From Nitrososphaeraceae archaeon (GTDB lineage Archaea > Thermoproteota > Nitrososphaeria > Nitrososphaerales > Nitrososphaeraceae): a stretch of DNA of 64,000 bases. Every line of letters begins with the position of its first letter. The stretch's first letter is position 1. The notes below the pieces were generated by a model. The model was not told the DNA's origin. It made no database searches and saw nothing but the letters and a program-made list of their open reading frames with translations. The translations under genes and the position numbers were made by a program. Shown here piece after piece: positions 42,117 to 50,681 of this stretch. The stretch is taken from assembly GCA_009377575.1 (NCBI GenBank), contig WHTU01000006.1, positions 1 through 64,000 of the forward strand, written 5' to 3'.

Positions 42117-43514
42117 ATGTCTACCTTTCGAATTGACAAGGACTCTTTGGGAGAGCTTAAAGTCCCTTATGATGCCTACTATGGCCCGTTTACCGTAAGA
42201 GCTAGCAATCAATATAGTATTACTGGGCAAAGATCACATCCAGATCTAATTAGAGCATATGCAATGATCAAGAAGTGTGCGGCTCTCTCCAATTGTGAAC
42301 TAGGAACTCTTCCAATACAAATTTCTAATGCAATAGAAAAGGCTTGCGACAAGTTACTTTCAGGTGAGTTCTTAGATCAGATAATCATTGAGCCAATTAA
42401 TTCAGGTGCCGGAACAGCCTTTAATATGAATATCAATGAGGTGATCGCTAATATAGCGCTAGTAATGATTGGTGAGGAAAAGGGGAACTACGAGATAATT
42501 AATCCCAATGATCATGTGAACATGTCTCAGTCAAGTAACGACACTTTCCCCACCGCTATGCATCTGGCTATACTACTGGGTCTGAAAAATTTTCTGCAGG
42601 CGATCGAAGGCTTAATCAAATCCCTAAAGGACAAGAGTGTAGAATTCAGGGACGCGATGAAGATCGGGAGAACGCATCTGATGGATGCATTACCTATCAC
42701 GCTTGGGGATGAATTTAGCGGGTATCATTATTCAATTGAAATTGCAAGACAGAAGATAGTGCAAGCGACAGAAAACCTGTACGCTGTTGCCTTGGGAGGT
42801 ACCGCTGTGGGGAGTGGTGCAAATTCACCGCCTGGTTACCGTGAAGTATCAATCCGCCATCTTAGAGACATATCTCAGTTGAATATAACATCCTCTGAAA
42901 ATCTTTACTTCGCACTCCAGAGTCGATTTGACGTCACATGTTATTCCTCGTCAATCAGAAACCTCGCGGTAGAACTAATCAAGCTAGCGAATGATCTCAG
43001 GCTCATGGCGTCAGGACCTACCGCCGGCCTCGCGGAAATAGTAATTCCAGCAGTGCATGCAGGTTCTTCAATAATGCCAGGCAAAATTAACCCATCTTTA
43101 GCAGAATGTCTCAACATGATTTGCTTTAATGTTATTGGAAATGATGTGGCCGTAGCGATGGCATCACAAGCGGGTCAATTTGAGTTGAATGTAATGCTTC
43201 CAGGGATGCTAAAATGGATTCTAGAATCTATGGATATGCTTACGAACTTTCTACCAGTATTTACAGCTAATTTTCTGAGCGGGATTCAAGCAAATGTAGA
43301 TAAGCTTTCTGGATATGTCTATAGGAGCCCTGTACTTGTGACAGTTCTAAACCCTTACATAGGCTATGTGAAGGCTTCCGAAATTTACAAAAAAGCTTTG
43401 GAAACTAACAGAAATGTCAGGGACATAGTAGTAGAAGAAGGTTTAATGAATGCGGATGACGTAGAAAAAGTGTTTTCACGTTCAAATCTGATGGGAAAAA
43501 CAGAGAAAGTATAG
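42117..43514 (+). CDS. class II fumarase / aspartate ammonia-lyase family enzyme
   Basis: 465-residue member of the fumarase/aspartase superfamily. Motifs: SGAGTAFNMNINEVI (about 96-110), HVNMSQSSNDTFPTAMH (133-149), GRTHLMDALP with catalytic-region His187, LGGTAVGSG and the signature GSSIMPGKINPS with S317/S318 as catalytic serine. The SSNDTFPTAMH block and MPGKxNP favour fumarase over aspartase, but the conserved SGPR before the signature loop reads SGPT here, and no residue I can see settles the substrate. Fumarase would serve the citric-acid-type reactions; aspartase would release ammonia. Monocistronic. Confidence 0.82.
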   Translation: MSTFRIDKDSLGELKVPYDAYYGPFTVRASNQYSITGQRSHPDLIRAYAMIKKCAALSNCELGTLPIQISNAIEKACDKLLSGEFLDQIIIEPINSGAGTAFNMNINEVIANIALVMIGEEKGNYEIINPNDHVNMSQSSNDTFPTAMHLAILLGLKNFLQAIEGLIKSLKDKSVEFRDAMKIGRTHLMDALPITLGDEFSGYHYSIEIARQKIVQATENLYAVALGGTAVGSGANSPPGYREVSIRHLRDISQLNITSSENLYFALQSRFDVTCYSSSIRNLAVELIKLANDLRLMASGPTAGLAEIVIPAVHAGSSIMPGKINPSLAECLNMICFNVIGNDVAVAMASQAGQFELNVMLPGMLKWILESMDMLTNFLPVFTANFLSGIQANVDKLSGYVYRSPVLVTVLNPYIGYVKASEIYKKALETNRNVRDIVVEEGLMNADDVEKVFSRSNLMGKTEKV

Positions 43515-43565
43515 TTGCCTATCAAAGTTATGGGTGTCACACGAAGTAGGAGGTAGCGTCGGTCT

Positions 43566-43850
43566 TCATCTCGAAGTTATCGTGTTTGTTATTTCTACGA
43601 CTTCGTTTAAGCCATTATATATTTGTAAAAATTTCTTACCCTTATCTGTAATCTTATATTTTCTTTGATTGTCCAGAAACTCAATCAGGCCATTTACCAA
43701 TAAAAGAGTTAAATAATCTTTAAGATGGTGATACGACAAAAAGGACCGGTACATGATCTTTTTTTGAGATGCACCACTTTCATCTGACGAGTTCCGGAGA
43801 ATGAGCGCAATAATTTCTAGCCTATTTCTATGCTTCATCAATTGGATCAC
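43566..43850 (-). CDS. winged-helix transcriptional regulator (94 aa)
   Basis: Single winged-helix domain: RLEIIALILRNSSDE, a recognition region KKIMYRSFLSYHHLKDYLTLLLVNGL, and the wing FLDNQRKYKITDKGKKFL. This matches small archaeal regulators of the COG3432 kind that act as dimers. Start at the ATG giving MIQLMKHRNRLE; a second ATG four codons later is possible. Convergent with the fumarase/aspartase gene. Confidence 0.82.
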   Translation of the reverse strand: MIQLMKHRNRLEIIALILRNSSDESGASQKKIMYRSFLSYHHLKDYLTLLLVNGLIEFLDNQRKYKITDKGKKFLQIYNGLNEVVEITNTITSR

Positions 43851-44206
43851 GCCATCACCTAGAATAAAAGAGGCGCGACTGAGTATTATGGTATTGTTTT
43901 ATTTAGATTAATGCAAATGTTTTCTTCTACTGATTCTAATTAACAAAGGTTTGATATCAAGTTACTGGTATAAACGCTTTGCCATTGATGTCTTAAATCT
44001 TGCAAGCTGCACAAGGAAGCTTTGCGGGTGCACCAGTTCGCGAGTTAATCAAGTTGCTGAGCAACATAGTATTCACTCACGTGCGATCTCGAAGATTCAC
44101 TGCTTGGCGATATCCAGGTACAACTTGACATCTCTTCCTATTTCCATTTCACTGTGATTATTTGAATTTGCTTTAGTTTTATTAACTAAGTCAATGTATT
44201 ACAATT
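43851..44206. other. 356-bp stretch without a supportable gene
   Basis: A 68-codon plus-strand frame (43951-44157) shows no protein-like pattern. A short inverted repeat GTTGC-TGA-GCAAC is at about 44053-44065. A TTTTATTAA TATA-like element near 44178 serves the next gene. Confidence 0.5.
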
Positions 44207-44716
44207 ATGGGCGGGAAGCTAAATGACATTCGAGAGACTTCTTCGAATGCGATACAGATAATTCGAGATCTCAAAAATCCCGAAGTGCATGAATCTCTGA
44301 ATAGAGTGAAGGATATCGCAGCCACCGTAAAGGAGATAGTCGAATCCTTCAAGGATCCTTCCATGGTCAAAAACATTGAGAATTTCAGACTTACATTAGA
44401 GTCGATTGAAAAGATTTCTACAAAAATAGATAGCTTACGTTCTGACACTCAGAACTCAGGCATAATGGATGAAATCTCTAGTACTATAAAGGCCTGTAGG
44501 CTTGCGTTAGATACTCTTAATAACGAAGGGAGTACCAAGGATTTGGTCACTGAATCGAAAAATTTGATTTCAGAAATTAGTTCGATGGTTCTAGAGATAA
44601 AGCATCTTTTGCGTACCATTGGTGGAAATACAGACGGAAATTCGAATATTGCGGGAATAGTAGACAATGTTAAAGATATTCGCAATTATGCAAAATCCGT
44701 TCGTGAGGATTTATAG
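44207..44716 (+). CDS. helical coiled-coil protein of unknown function (169 aa)
   Basis: ATG start with a TATA-like element about 28 bp upstream. Almost wholly heptad-like: IRDLKNPEVHESLNRVKDIA, VKEIVESFKDPSMVKNIENF, ESIEKISTKIDSL and a C-terminal IVDNVKDIRNYAKSV. Two repeats of the type LKNPEVHESLNR / FKDPSMVKNIEN suggest an internal duplication of about 40 residues. No signal peptide or membrane helix. It may bind the membrane or a partner filament; nothing specifies a role. Confidence 0.68.
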   Translation: MGGKLNDIRETSSNAIQIIRDLKNPEVHESLNRVKDIAATVKEIVESFKDPSMVKNIENFRLTLESIEKISTKIDSLRSDTQNSGIMDEISSTIKACRLALDTLNNEGSTKDLVTESKNLISEISSMVLEIKHLLRTIGGNTDGNSNIAGIVDNVKDIRNYAKSVREDL

Positions 44717-44800
44717 AAGAATATTGAATGAAGTTTCTCGAATGTAAGGCAATTACTAGTATTGCTGCAGATTAAATTTGGAGAGAAATAGCTTCAATCC

Positions 44801-45175
44801 CTATGTCTCACGGAAGGCGATAAGAGTTCGATTTATAATAGACTCGAGGCCGACGTACCTCATTAGAATCATGGAAATCTCTTGCAGGGGATCACTTCCT
44901 TTAAACCCTTCATCAAACTTGAGTTCAATTTCACCTTTGCTTGATTTTAGATACACCGTTATCAGCGAATAAAATCCCTTACCCTTGTCAAATCTCTCCC
45001 TGTAAAGTCTGAGTTCAACTCTTTCGATGGACACATTGTCTACTGATAATGAACCTCCATCTAATAACACCACCTTGCCTAATGGTGCATTCGATATTCT
45101 GAACCTTTCAACATCGGTCTTGATGTCCAGACTAATCACTGGTACTCCAAGAACCTTATCCATTCTGGAAACCAA
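44801..45175 (-). CDS. unknown protein overlapping the PurF-like gene (124 aa)
   Basis: Begins in the last 40 bp of the upstream PurF-like gene, with an ATG at 45163 as a likelier start than 45175. Strand-rich: VPVISLDIKTDVERF, GKVVLLDGGSLSVDNVSIERVELRLY and SLITVYLKSSKGEIELKFDEG, then a helical end. The overlap implies translational coupling and a shared function with the PurF-like protein. No family recognised. Confidence 0.7.
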   Translation of the reverse strand: MVSRMDKVLGVPVISLDIKTDVERFRISNAPLGKVVLLDGGSLSVDNVSIERVELRLYRERFDKGKGFYSLITVYLKSSKGEIELKFDEGFKGSDPLQEISMILMRYVGLESIINRTLIAFRET

Positions 45176-46509
45176 AGGTTCCCTTCCGCTATGCCTATCC
45201 CCCTGGCTAATGAAGTGGGAGAATTGTAATAGACCTGATTTGCACCTATTTCATGGCTTATCATGATATTGATTTCATCGATTGATGATACTTTTCCAAC
45301 ATATTTGTTTGCGACAAGATCCCGGCTTTGTGTGTAGAGTCCAACCTGTCTACCATCAATAGTTGGTGGATAGCTAACAACGGCGATGATCTCCCTTGCT
45401 CCCGATTTCCGCAGGTAATGGATTGTTTCTTTGACGGTACCCCCAGTCTGAATGGTACCCTGGATTGTTCCAATACTCTTATTGGAGACCAAATTCTCCA
45501 CAACGAATTTCAATGATTTACTTGTAGTGAGTAGCTTGTACTTGCTTACCTCCTCTGAAAAGTCGATCATGTGATCCGAATCATCATATCGATCCTTTAT
45601 GACACCCTCACCTATTTCAAACATTTTATGATTTTTTTGATATTCCAAACTAAACCCCAAGCCCATCGGTCTTGTGTAGTCGGGTTCAGCAAATGCAGAT
45701 TCGATCTGGAACCTCCCAGAAAGAAATTTCGACTGCTCTCTGCCAATATTTTTCCTTATTTCATAAATACTCTTGCCGTTTACGATCGACGCCACATTTG
45801 ATTCCCTAATAAACTCGAAAGGATCTACTACCATATTTGGTGATTGTTGCGTTGACAATGTGATGGGCCCAGATCTTCTGTCCAGCTTCAATAGTTCCCC
45901 AGGAGCTACGTCTCTAAATGTGAGATCGACCAACGAAATCCGCAAGGAATTTTCTGACGCAATCACATGTAGGGTATCATCTTTGTTACTTCCTAATACA
46001 AGAGGCTTAAAGCCCGTGCTATTTCTATATGCGTAAATGTTACCATCTATCCTTACAAGCATATTTCCTCTCAAATGGCGATCCAAAAAGTCGGTAGCCT
46101 TCATAGGATCACGATTTCTGGTCAGAAGTATCTTGAAAATGCAATAGATTTGATATAACGGGTCACTATCTCTTGCCCCACCTATCATAGGGTGTAGATA
46201 TAGTTTCTCGGTATCCACTAAGAATCCATCCAAGGCAATTTGACTGTATCTAAATCCACTTGATTCTGGCCTCCGCTTAGAGAGAAATCCAATTCCATCA
46301 AATCCGGTGAGTTTACCATCGCTTACAATTTTGACAATCCTTTCTTCGTAAGGCAAAGGGCCATCACCTTCAACACTGTTTTTGCCGACCATTATCTTCC
46401 AGTAAGCCTTGCCTCGGTGCTGGAGCATTCGCATACAGTGGGCCAGAATGTAGGCAACATTTCTTGCTCTTTTAATTTCAGCGTCTGAAACTGCGACAAT
46501 TCCGGCCAA
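45136..46509 (-). CDS. PurF-like protein lacking the catalytic cysteine (probable pseudoenzyme)
   Basis: 457 residues with the amidophosphoribosyltransferase layout. The N-terminus reads MAGIVAVSD where active PurF has MCGI, so the glutaminase nucleophile Cys is Ala. LQHRGKAYWKIMVG matches the LQHRGQESAGI helix; RGNMLVRIDGNIYAYRNSTG followed by FKPLVLG matches the FRDPxGIRPLVLG strand; FEFIRESNVASIVNGKSIYE matches the FEFIYFARPDS...Y region. The PRPP loop (VDDSIVRGTT) is replaced by IQGTIQTGGTVKETI, without the two acidic residues. Neither half-reaction should proceed. It may regulate true PurF or have a new binding role (inference). Coupled to the 124-aa gene downstream. Confidence 0.78.
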   Translation of the reverse strand: MAGIVAVSDAEIKRARNVAYILAHCMRMLQHRGKAYWKIMVGKNSVEGDGPLPYEERIVKIVSDGKLTGFDGIGFLSKRRPESSGFRYSQIALDGFLVDTEKLYLHPMIGGARDSDPLYQIYCIFKILLTRNRDPMKATDFLDRHLRGNMLVRIDGNIYAYRNSTGFKPLVLGSNKDDTLHVIASENSLRISLVDLTFRDVAPGELLKLDRRSGPITLSTQQSPNMVVDPFEFIRESNVASIVNGKSIYEIRKNIGREQSKFLSGRFQIESAFAEPDYTRPMGLGFSLEYQKNHKMFEIGEGVIKDRYDDSDHMIDFSEEVSKYKLLTTSKSLKFVVENLVSNKSIGTIQGTIQTGGTVKETIHYLRKSGAREIIAVVSYPPTIDGRQVGLYTQSRDLVANKYVGKVSSIDEINIMISHEIGANQVYYNSPTSLARGIGIAEGNLWFPEWIRFLEYQ

Positions 46510-46662
46510 ACCAGATTCTCTCCTAAAATGCTACATAAAATCTTAGTAGGTATTTAAGGTTAGTGCCAAAGCTACATCCGTTAGCTCAAGGCTTAGGTTG
46601 TTTGGTTTCCCTATTACACGAAGTATGTCTATATATAATAATACTTTAACATCAGGACATAA

Positions 46663-47865
46663 TTGTTAATCGGGATTATAGGAAAATCAAACGTAGGCAA
46701 GTCAACGTTCTTTAATGCTGCTACAAGCCTAGGAGTTCAAACTGCTAACTTTCCATTTACAACAATAGAACCGAATATTGGTATAGGACATATAAGGACA
46801 CCCTGCGTATGCACAGAGTTCCACGTAAAGGATAATCCCTTACATTCGATATGTATAGACGGTAACAGATATATCCCTATCAGAATTCTGGATGTAGCAG
46901 GGCTCGTCCCAGGTGCTCACAGTGGTAGGGGGCTAGGAAACCAATTTCTGGATAGCGCAAGAGAGGCAGATGCTCTAGTGCATGTTGTGGATGTTGCTGG
47001 AAGTACTGATTTAGAAGGCCGCGCAGTTAACCCAGGGACTGGCGATCCAATACAGGATGCAGATTTCGTTTTAGAAGAATTCGATCTATGGTTGGTTACA
47101 AATTTGAAAAAGAATTTAGAAAAGGCTTCACGAGACTTGCAGGGTACCCCAGAAAAGATATCAAAGGTGTTATCGAGACAGCTTTCTGGATTGTCAATAA
47201 AAGAAAGTCAGATAATTACTTCATTAATCGAAGCCGGACTTGATGGAAAGAAGTTATCTTCCTGGTCTGCTTCTGATTTGTTGATGTTCTGTCGAACATT
47301 AAGGAAAATGGCAAAACCGATGATAGTTGCTGCTAACAAGGCAGATTTCGGGCCTGCTGAATCGAACTTACAAAAACTTAAGAGTCTTGACACTGAAGTA
47401 ATCCCCTGCATCTCCGAGGCAGAAGTAATGCTAAAACTTGGATCAAAAAATGGGCTGCTAAGGTATCGTCCTGGAGACAGTTCGTTTGATATTAATCCAA
47501 AAGTATTACTTCGGGAGGAACAAAAGAAAGCATTGGAGAAGGTTCAGGCTGTGCTCACTAAATATGGTTCAACAGGTGTTCAGCAGATTTTAAATAGGGT
47601 ATGCTTCGGATTGCTGGGGATGATCGTTGTCTATCCTGTTGAAGACGAAAACAGATTAATTGATAAAAAGGGAAATGTCCTTCCTGATGCTTATCTGTTA
47701 CCAAAAGACTCTACTGCGAAAGATCTCGCCGAAAGAGTGCATGAACAATTAGGTAAAGGTTTCCTTTACGCTGTTGACGCGAGATCTAAACAGAGAGTGG
47801 GAGCAGAGTACAAGTTGAAGGACAGAGACGTAATCAAAATAGTCTCGACGACAAGTAGAAGATAG
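46663..47865 (+). CDS. OBG/YchF-family GTPase
   Basis: 400-residue translation-associated NTPase. G1 GIIGKSNVGKST (4-15), switch region TANFPFTTIEPN, G3 ILDVAGLVPGAHSGRGLGNQFL (D-x-A-G) and the G4-like NKAD (AANKADF, about 222). A C-terminal TGS domain (about 315-400) includes LPKDSTAKDLAERVHEQLG and RVGAEYKLKDRDVIKI. TTG start; no better one. The archaeal branch of this family is distinct from bacterial YchF. It precedes kae1 by 15 bp, probably one transcript. Confidence 0.92.
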   Translation: MLIGIIGKSNVGKSTFFNAATSLGVQTANFPFTTIEPNIGIGHIRTPCVCTEFHVKDNPLHSICIDGNRYIPIRILDVAGLVPGAHSGRGLGNQFLDSAREADALVHVVDVAGSTDLEGRAVNPGTGDPIQDADFVLEEFDLWLVTNLKKNLEKASRDLQGTPEKISKVLSRQLSGLSIKESQIITSLIEAGLDGKKLSSWSASDLLMFCRTLRKMAKPMIVAANKADFGPAESNLQKLKSLDTEVIPCISEAEVMLKLGSKNGLLRYRPGDSSFDINPKVLLREEQKKALEKVQAVLTKYGSTGVQQILNRVCFGLLGMIVVYPVEDENRLIDKKGNVLPDAYLLPKDSTAKDLAERVHEQLGKGFLYAVDARSKQRVGAEYKLKDRDVIKIVSTTSRR

Positions 47866-47880
47866 GAGTTAAAGACGCCC

Positions 47881-48891
47881 TTGTTGGCTTTAGGGATAGA
47901 AAGTACAGCTCACACTTTCGGGTGTGCCGTTGCAGAGATGAAAGAAAAGAGGAATGGAACCTTTACGATTTTGTCAGATGTAAGGTCATCTTATAAGCCT
48001 CCTGAAGGCTCTGGGATACACCCAAGAGATGCGTCCAGACATCACGCGAGTGTATGCCACAGGATGTTGAAACAAGCAATAACGCTTTCATCCCTAAAGA
48101 TGGAAAGTATAGATATCATAGGTTATTCAGCAGGTCCTGGACTGGGACCATGTTTAAGGATAGGAGCTGTTTTAGCTCGCCTCCTGTCCACTTACTATAG
48201 AAAACCATTAGTACCTGTCAATCATGCCCTAGCGCACATTGAACTAGGTGCTCAATTGACCGGTGCAAGAAATCCTTTGGTGATACTTGTTTCAGGCGGG
48301 CACACGATGATTCTCTTGTATTTAAACAAGAGATGGCGGATATTCGGAGAAACCTTGGACATTACCATAGGTCAGCTATTTGACCAATTTGGCAGGTCGT
48401 TAGGATTTTCATCTCCGTGTGGGTCGACAATTGAAAAATTAGCAAATGAATCTAAAAGAGAGTATTCGTGGATACCCTACACGATCAAAGGAAATGATGT
48501 TTCATTCAGTGGTTTGCTTACATCCGCATTAAAACGTCCTAAGGGTGAAAAATCTGATATCGGCAATACGTGTTACTCTTTGCAAGAAACCGCTTTTGCA
48601 ATATTGGCTGAAGCTACAGAGAGAGCTATTGCATTCACGAACAAAGAAGAGGTAGTGGTGGTGGGAGGAGTAGCTGCTAACAGACGTCTGGCAGATATGT
48701 TAAGTCATGTTTGCTCAAGACACGGGAGCAAGCTACATATCTGTCCAACCCGCTATGCGGGAGACAACGGCGTCCAAATTGCATTAACAAGTCTTATTGA
48801 TCATTCACATTCGAAAGTAAGTATTGCCCCGGAAAATGGGTTTATTGATCAATCTTGGAGGCTAGACTCTGTGAATGTATCTTGGAGATAG
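47881..48891 (+). CDS. kae1: tRNA N6-threonylcarbamoyltransferase Kae1
   Basis: 336-residue catalytic subunit of the KEOPS complex; transfers threonylcarbamoyl from TC-AMP to A37 of tRNAs. LALGIESTAHTFGCAV (ATP-binding ASKHA fold), metal ligands H115 and H119 in VNHALAHIELG, VSGGHTM, GGVAANRRLADML and the Asp of AGDNGVQIA. TTG start at 47881. Bud32 is encoded 350 bp further on the same strand, separated by an antisense GRAM-domain gene; in some archaea the two are fused. Confidence 0.96.
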   Translation: MLALGIESTAHTFGCAVAEMKEKRNGTFTILSDVRSSYKPPEGSGIHPRDASRHHASVCHRMLKQAITLSSLKMESIDIIGYSAGPGLGPCLRIGAVLARLLSTYYRKPLVPVNHALAHIELGAQLTGARNPLVILVSGGHTMILLYLNKRWRIFGETLDITIGQLFDQFGRSLGFSSPCGSTIEKLANESKREYSWIPYTIKGNDVSFSGLLTSALKRPKGEKSDIGNTCYSLQETAFAILAEATERAIAFTNKEEVVVVGGVAANRRLADMLSHVCSRHGSKLHICPTRYAGDNGVQIALTSLIDHSHSKVSIAPENGFIDQSWRLDSVNVSWR

Positions 48892-48902
48892 CCAATACCA
48901 AT

Positions 48903-49232
48903 TCAAGTAGGTTTGGATTTGTTAACTTGGGTCATTATTTCCTTAGCCCAATGGCCGGTATTTAAGACGCCGAACTTGTAAGACCGATCACTTAATTCCA
49001 CTACGACCTTTGCTATTATAAAGCCCTCAGACTTTGATGCTGAAATCTTCTCCAGTGGAATGTCAAGCAGTACTTCCTCTGTCTTCTTGCTTAAGGTCGT
49101 CATTCTGCCTTCTGTCTTTTCGAAAATGAGCCGTTGATTGGTCAACGTCAATATTCCATTCTTCAATTTGTCCTCTGCACAGTCTTCCTGTATGATCAGC
49201 CTCTCTCCTGGTCTAGGTTCAGCCTCACTCAC
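48903..49232 (-). CDS. GRAM/PH-like domain protein (109 aa)
   Basis: One PH/GRAM-type barrel: PGERLIIQEDCAEDKLKNG, LTLTNQRLIFEKTEGRM (the typical LTNxRLIF strand), then strands VLLDIPLEKISASKSEG and KVVVELSDRSYKFGV, and a closing helix. Such domains bind lipids or proteins. It lies between kae1 and bud32 on the opposite strand; its ATG is only 6 bp from the bud32 ATG. Confidence 0.82.
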   Translation of the reverse strand: MSEAEPRPGERLIIQEDCAEDKLKNGILTLTNQRLIFEKTEGRMTTLSKKTEEVLLDIPLEKISASKSEGFIIAKVVVELSDRSYKFGVLNTGHWAKEIMTQVNKSKPT

Positions 49233-49238
49233 ACTTTT

Positions 49239-49919
49239 ATGATGTTGCTCCGATCTATATTACCATTGTCGAATAGGCTTCCAGTCTTAATCAAGAAAGG
49301 ATCTGAGGCAGATCTTTTCCTAATTGATTGGTATGACAAGCAAGCAATATCAAAACTGAGAACAAAGAGAACTTATCGCCATCCTGTCCTAGACAGGGAG
49401 CTAAGATATAGAAGAACAATTCATGAGGCAGAGATGGTCTCGAAGGCAAAAGAGGCTGGGATAAGGTCTCCATACCTATATTTCTTGGATACAGAGCGCA
49501 ACGAAATAATCATGGAGTACATCGAAGGTGTAAATTTGAAGACTGTCCTTTCAGCTGACCTAGCATTAGAATTAGGAGAATGTATAGCAAAACTTCATTT
49601 CAAAAACATAATACACGGAGATGTAACTACTTCTAATTTTATTCTGGAAAGACTCTCACGTCAAAATAATACGAGACTCGCCATAATAGATTTTGGTCTT
49701 TCTTTTTACTCTCAAAGATTAGAAGACATGGCGTCGGATGTACGTATGCTCAAGGAGGTTCTAAACAGCGTGCACCATGAACTTTTCGATCAAGCCTTCT
49801 CCAATTTCGTTAAGGCGTATTCGTCATTCAGTCCCTATGAGAGAGGGAAAAAGGTCTTGCGGAAGGTCAACGAGATAGAACGCAGGGGAAGATATTCACG
49901 TATTGCTGATTCTTATTAG
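49239..49919 (+). CDS. bud32: KEOPS kinase/ATPase Bud32
   Basis: About 226 residues. Small RIO-like kinase that activates Kae1. KKGSEADLFLIDW binds ATP phosphate; LRTKRTYRHPVLDRELRYRR is the Bud32 family block; EYIEG hinge; HGDVTTSNFIL catalytic loop; IDFGLS metal site; RRGRYSRIAD is the conserved basic C-terminus. A longer frame opens at 49134 but runs through the divergent GRAM gene; the ATG at 49239 (or 49242) is preferred. It forms the KEOPS pair with kae1 upstream. Confidence 0.93.
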   Translation: MMLLRSILPLSNRLPVLIKKGSEADLFLIDWYDKQAISKLRTKRTYRHPVLDRELRYRRTIHEAEMVSKAKEAGIRSPYLYFLDTERNEIIMEYIEGVNLKTVLSADLALELGECIAKLHFKNIIHGDVTTSNFILERLSRQNNTRLAIIDFGLSFYSQRLEDMASDVRMLKEVLNSVHHELFDQAFSNFVKAYSSFSPYERGKKVLRKVNEIERRGRYSRIADSY

Positions 49920-49997
49920 TGCCTTCTTAACATAGCATATGAATGCTGGCATTGGAATAATAATGACCATTAATTGATTCGTATATAGAATTTCAAT

Positions 49998-50588
49998 ATG
50001 GTGCAGTTGAAAAATAAGGATCTCTATTTTGTAAGTTCGAATCCCAACAAGTTTCGAGAGATTGAGCCTATACTGCGACAATATGGAATAGTTTCTCAAC
50101 TTATCAAGATGTCAATCCAGGAAATTCAATCCGAATCTGTACATCGAATAGCAGAGGACAAATCCACTTACGCATTTAAACATCTCCTAAGGCCAGTCGT
50201 TATTGAAGATGATGGATTCTACATAAGTTCATTAAATGGTTTCCCAGGACAATATTCCTCATTCGTTTACAAAACCCTGGGAAATCAAGGAATATTGAAA
50301 TTAATGCTTAATAAAGTAAATCGAAGAGCATATTTCCTTTCAGTGATTGCATATAACGATGGTCATACCCTTAAGATGTTTTCAGGCAAGACGCAAGGGA
50401 TGTTAAGCAAAGCAGCTGCTGAGGGTGGCTGGGGCTTTGATCCCATTTTTCTTCCTAAAAACACCAATAAGACTTACGCGGAGCTGGGCCGATTAAATAG
50501 AAAGTCATTCTACTCTCATCGTCGCAAGTCTATAGAGAAATTTTCAAAATGGTACATAACGAAACGCCTTCAGTCTGGAAATCGTTGA
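49998..50588 (+). CDS. non-canonical purine NTP pyrophosphatase (RdgB/HAM1 family)
   Basis: 196 residues. Removes dITP, ITP and XTP from the nucleotide pool. YFVSSNPNKFREIEPIL (the SxNxxKxxE start), VVIEDDGFYISSLNGFPGQYSSF (DDSGLxV-like, with Glu-Asp-Asp), and GGWGFDPIFLPKNTNKTYAEL near the end, which is the xGWGFDPIF signature. Typical length. ATG start. Confidence 0.95.
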   Translation: MVQLKNKDLYFVSSNPNKFREIEPILRQYGIVSQLIKMSIQEIQSESVHRIAEDKSTYAFKHLLRPVVIEDDGFYISSLNGFPGQYSSFVYKTLGNQGILKLMLNKVNRRAYFLSVIAYNDGHTLKMFSGKTQGMLSKAAAEGGWGFDPIFLPKNTNKTYAELGRLNRKSFYSHRRKSIEKFSKWYITKRLQSGNR

Positions 50589-50681
50589 TTAAGGGAAAGC
50601 CTGATGGCCACCTGAGATCTTGAATATGAACCACTTTATGGGTGGTTTCCTAGTAATGCCAGAAGTATTGCCCAAATAGGA

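Noticed and set aside
43951-44157. 68-codon plus-strand ORF
   Set aside because: No protein-like pattern and no start signal.
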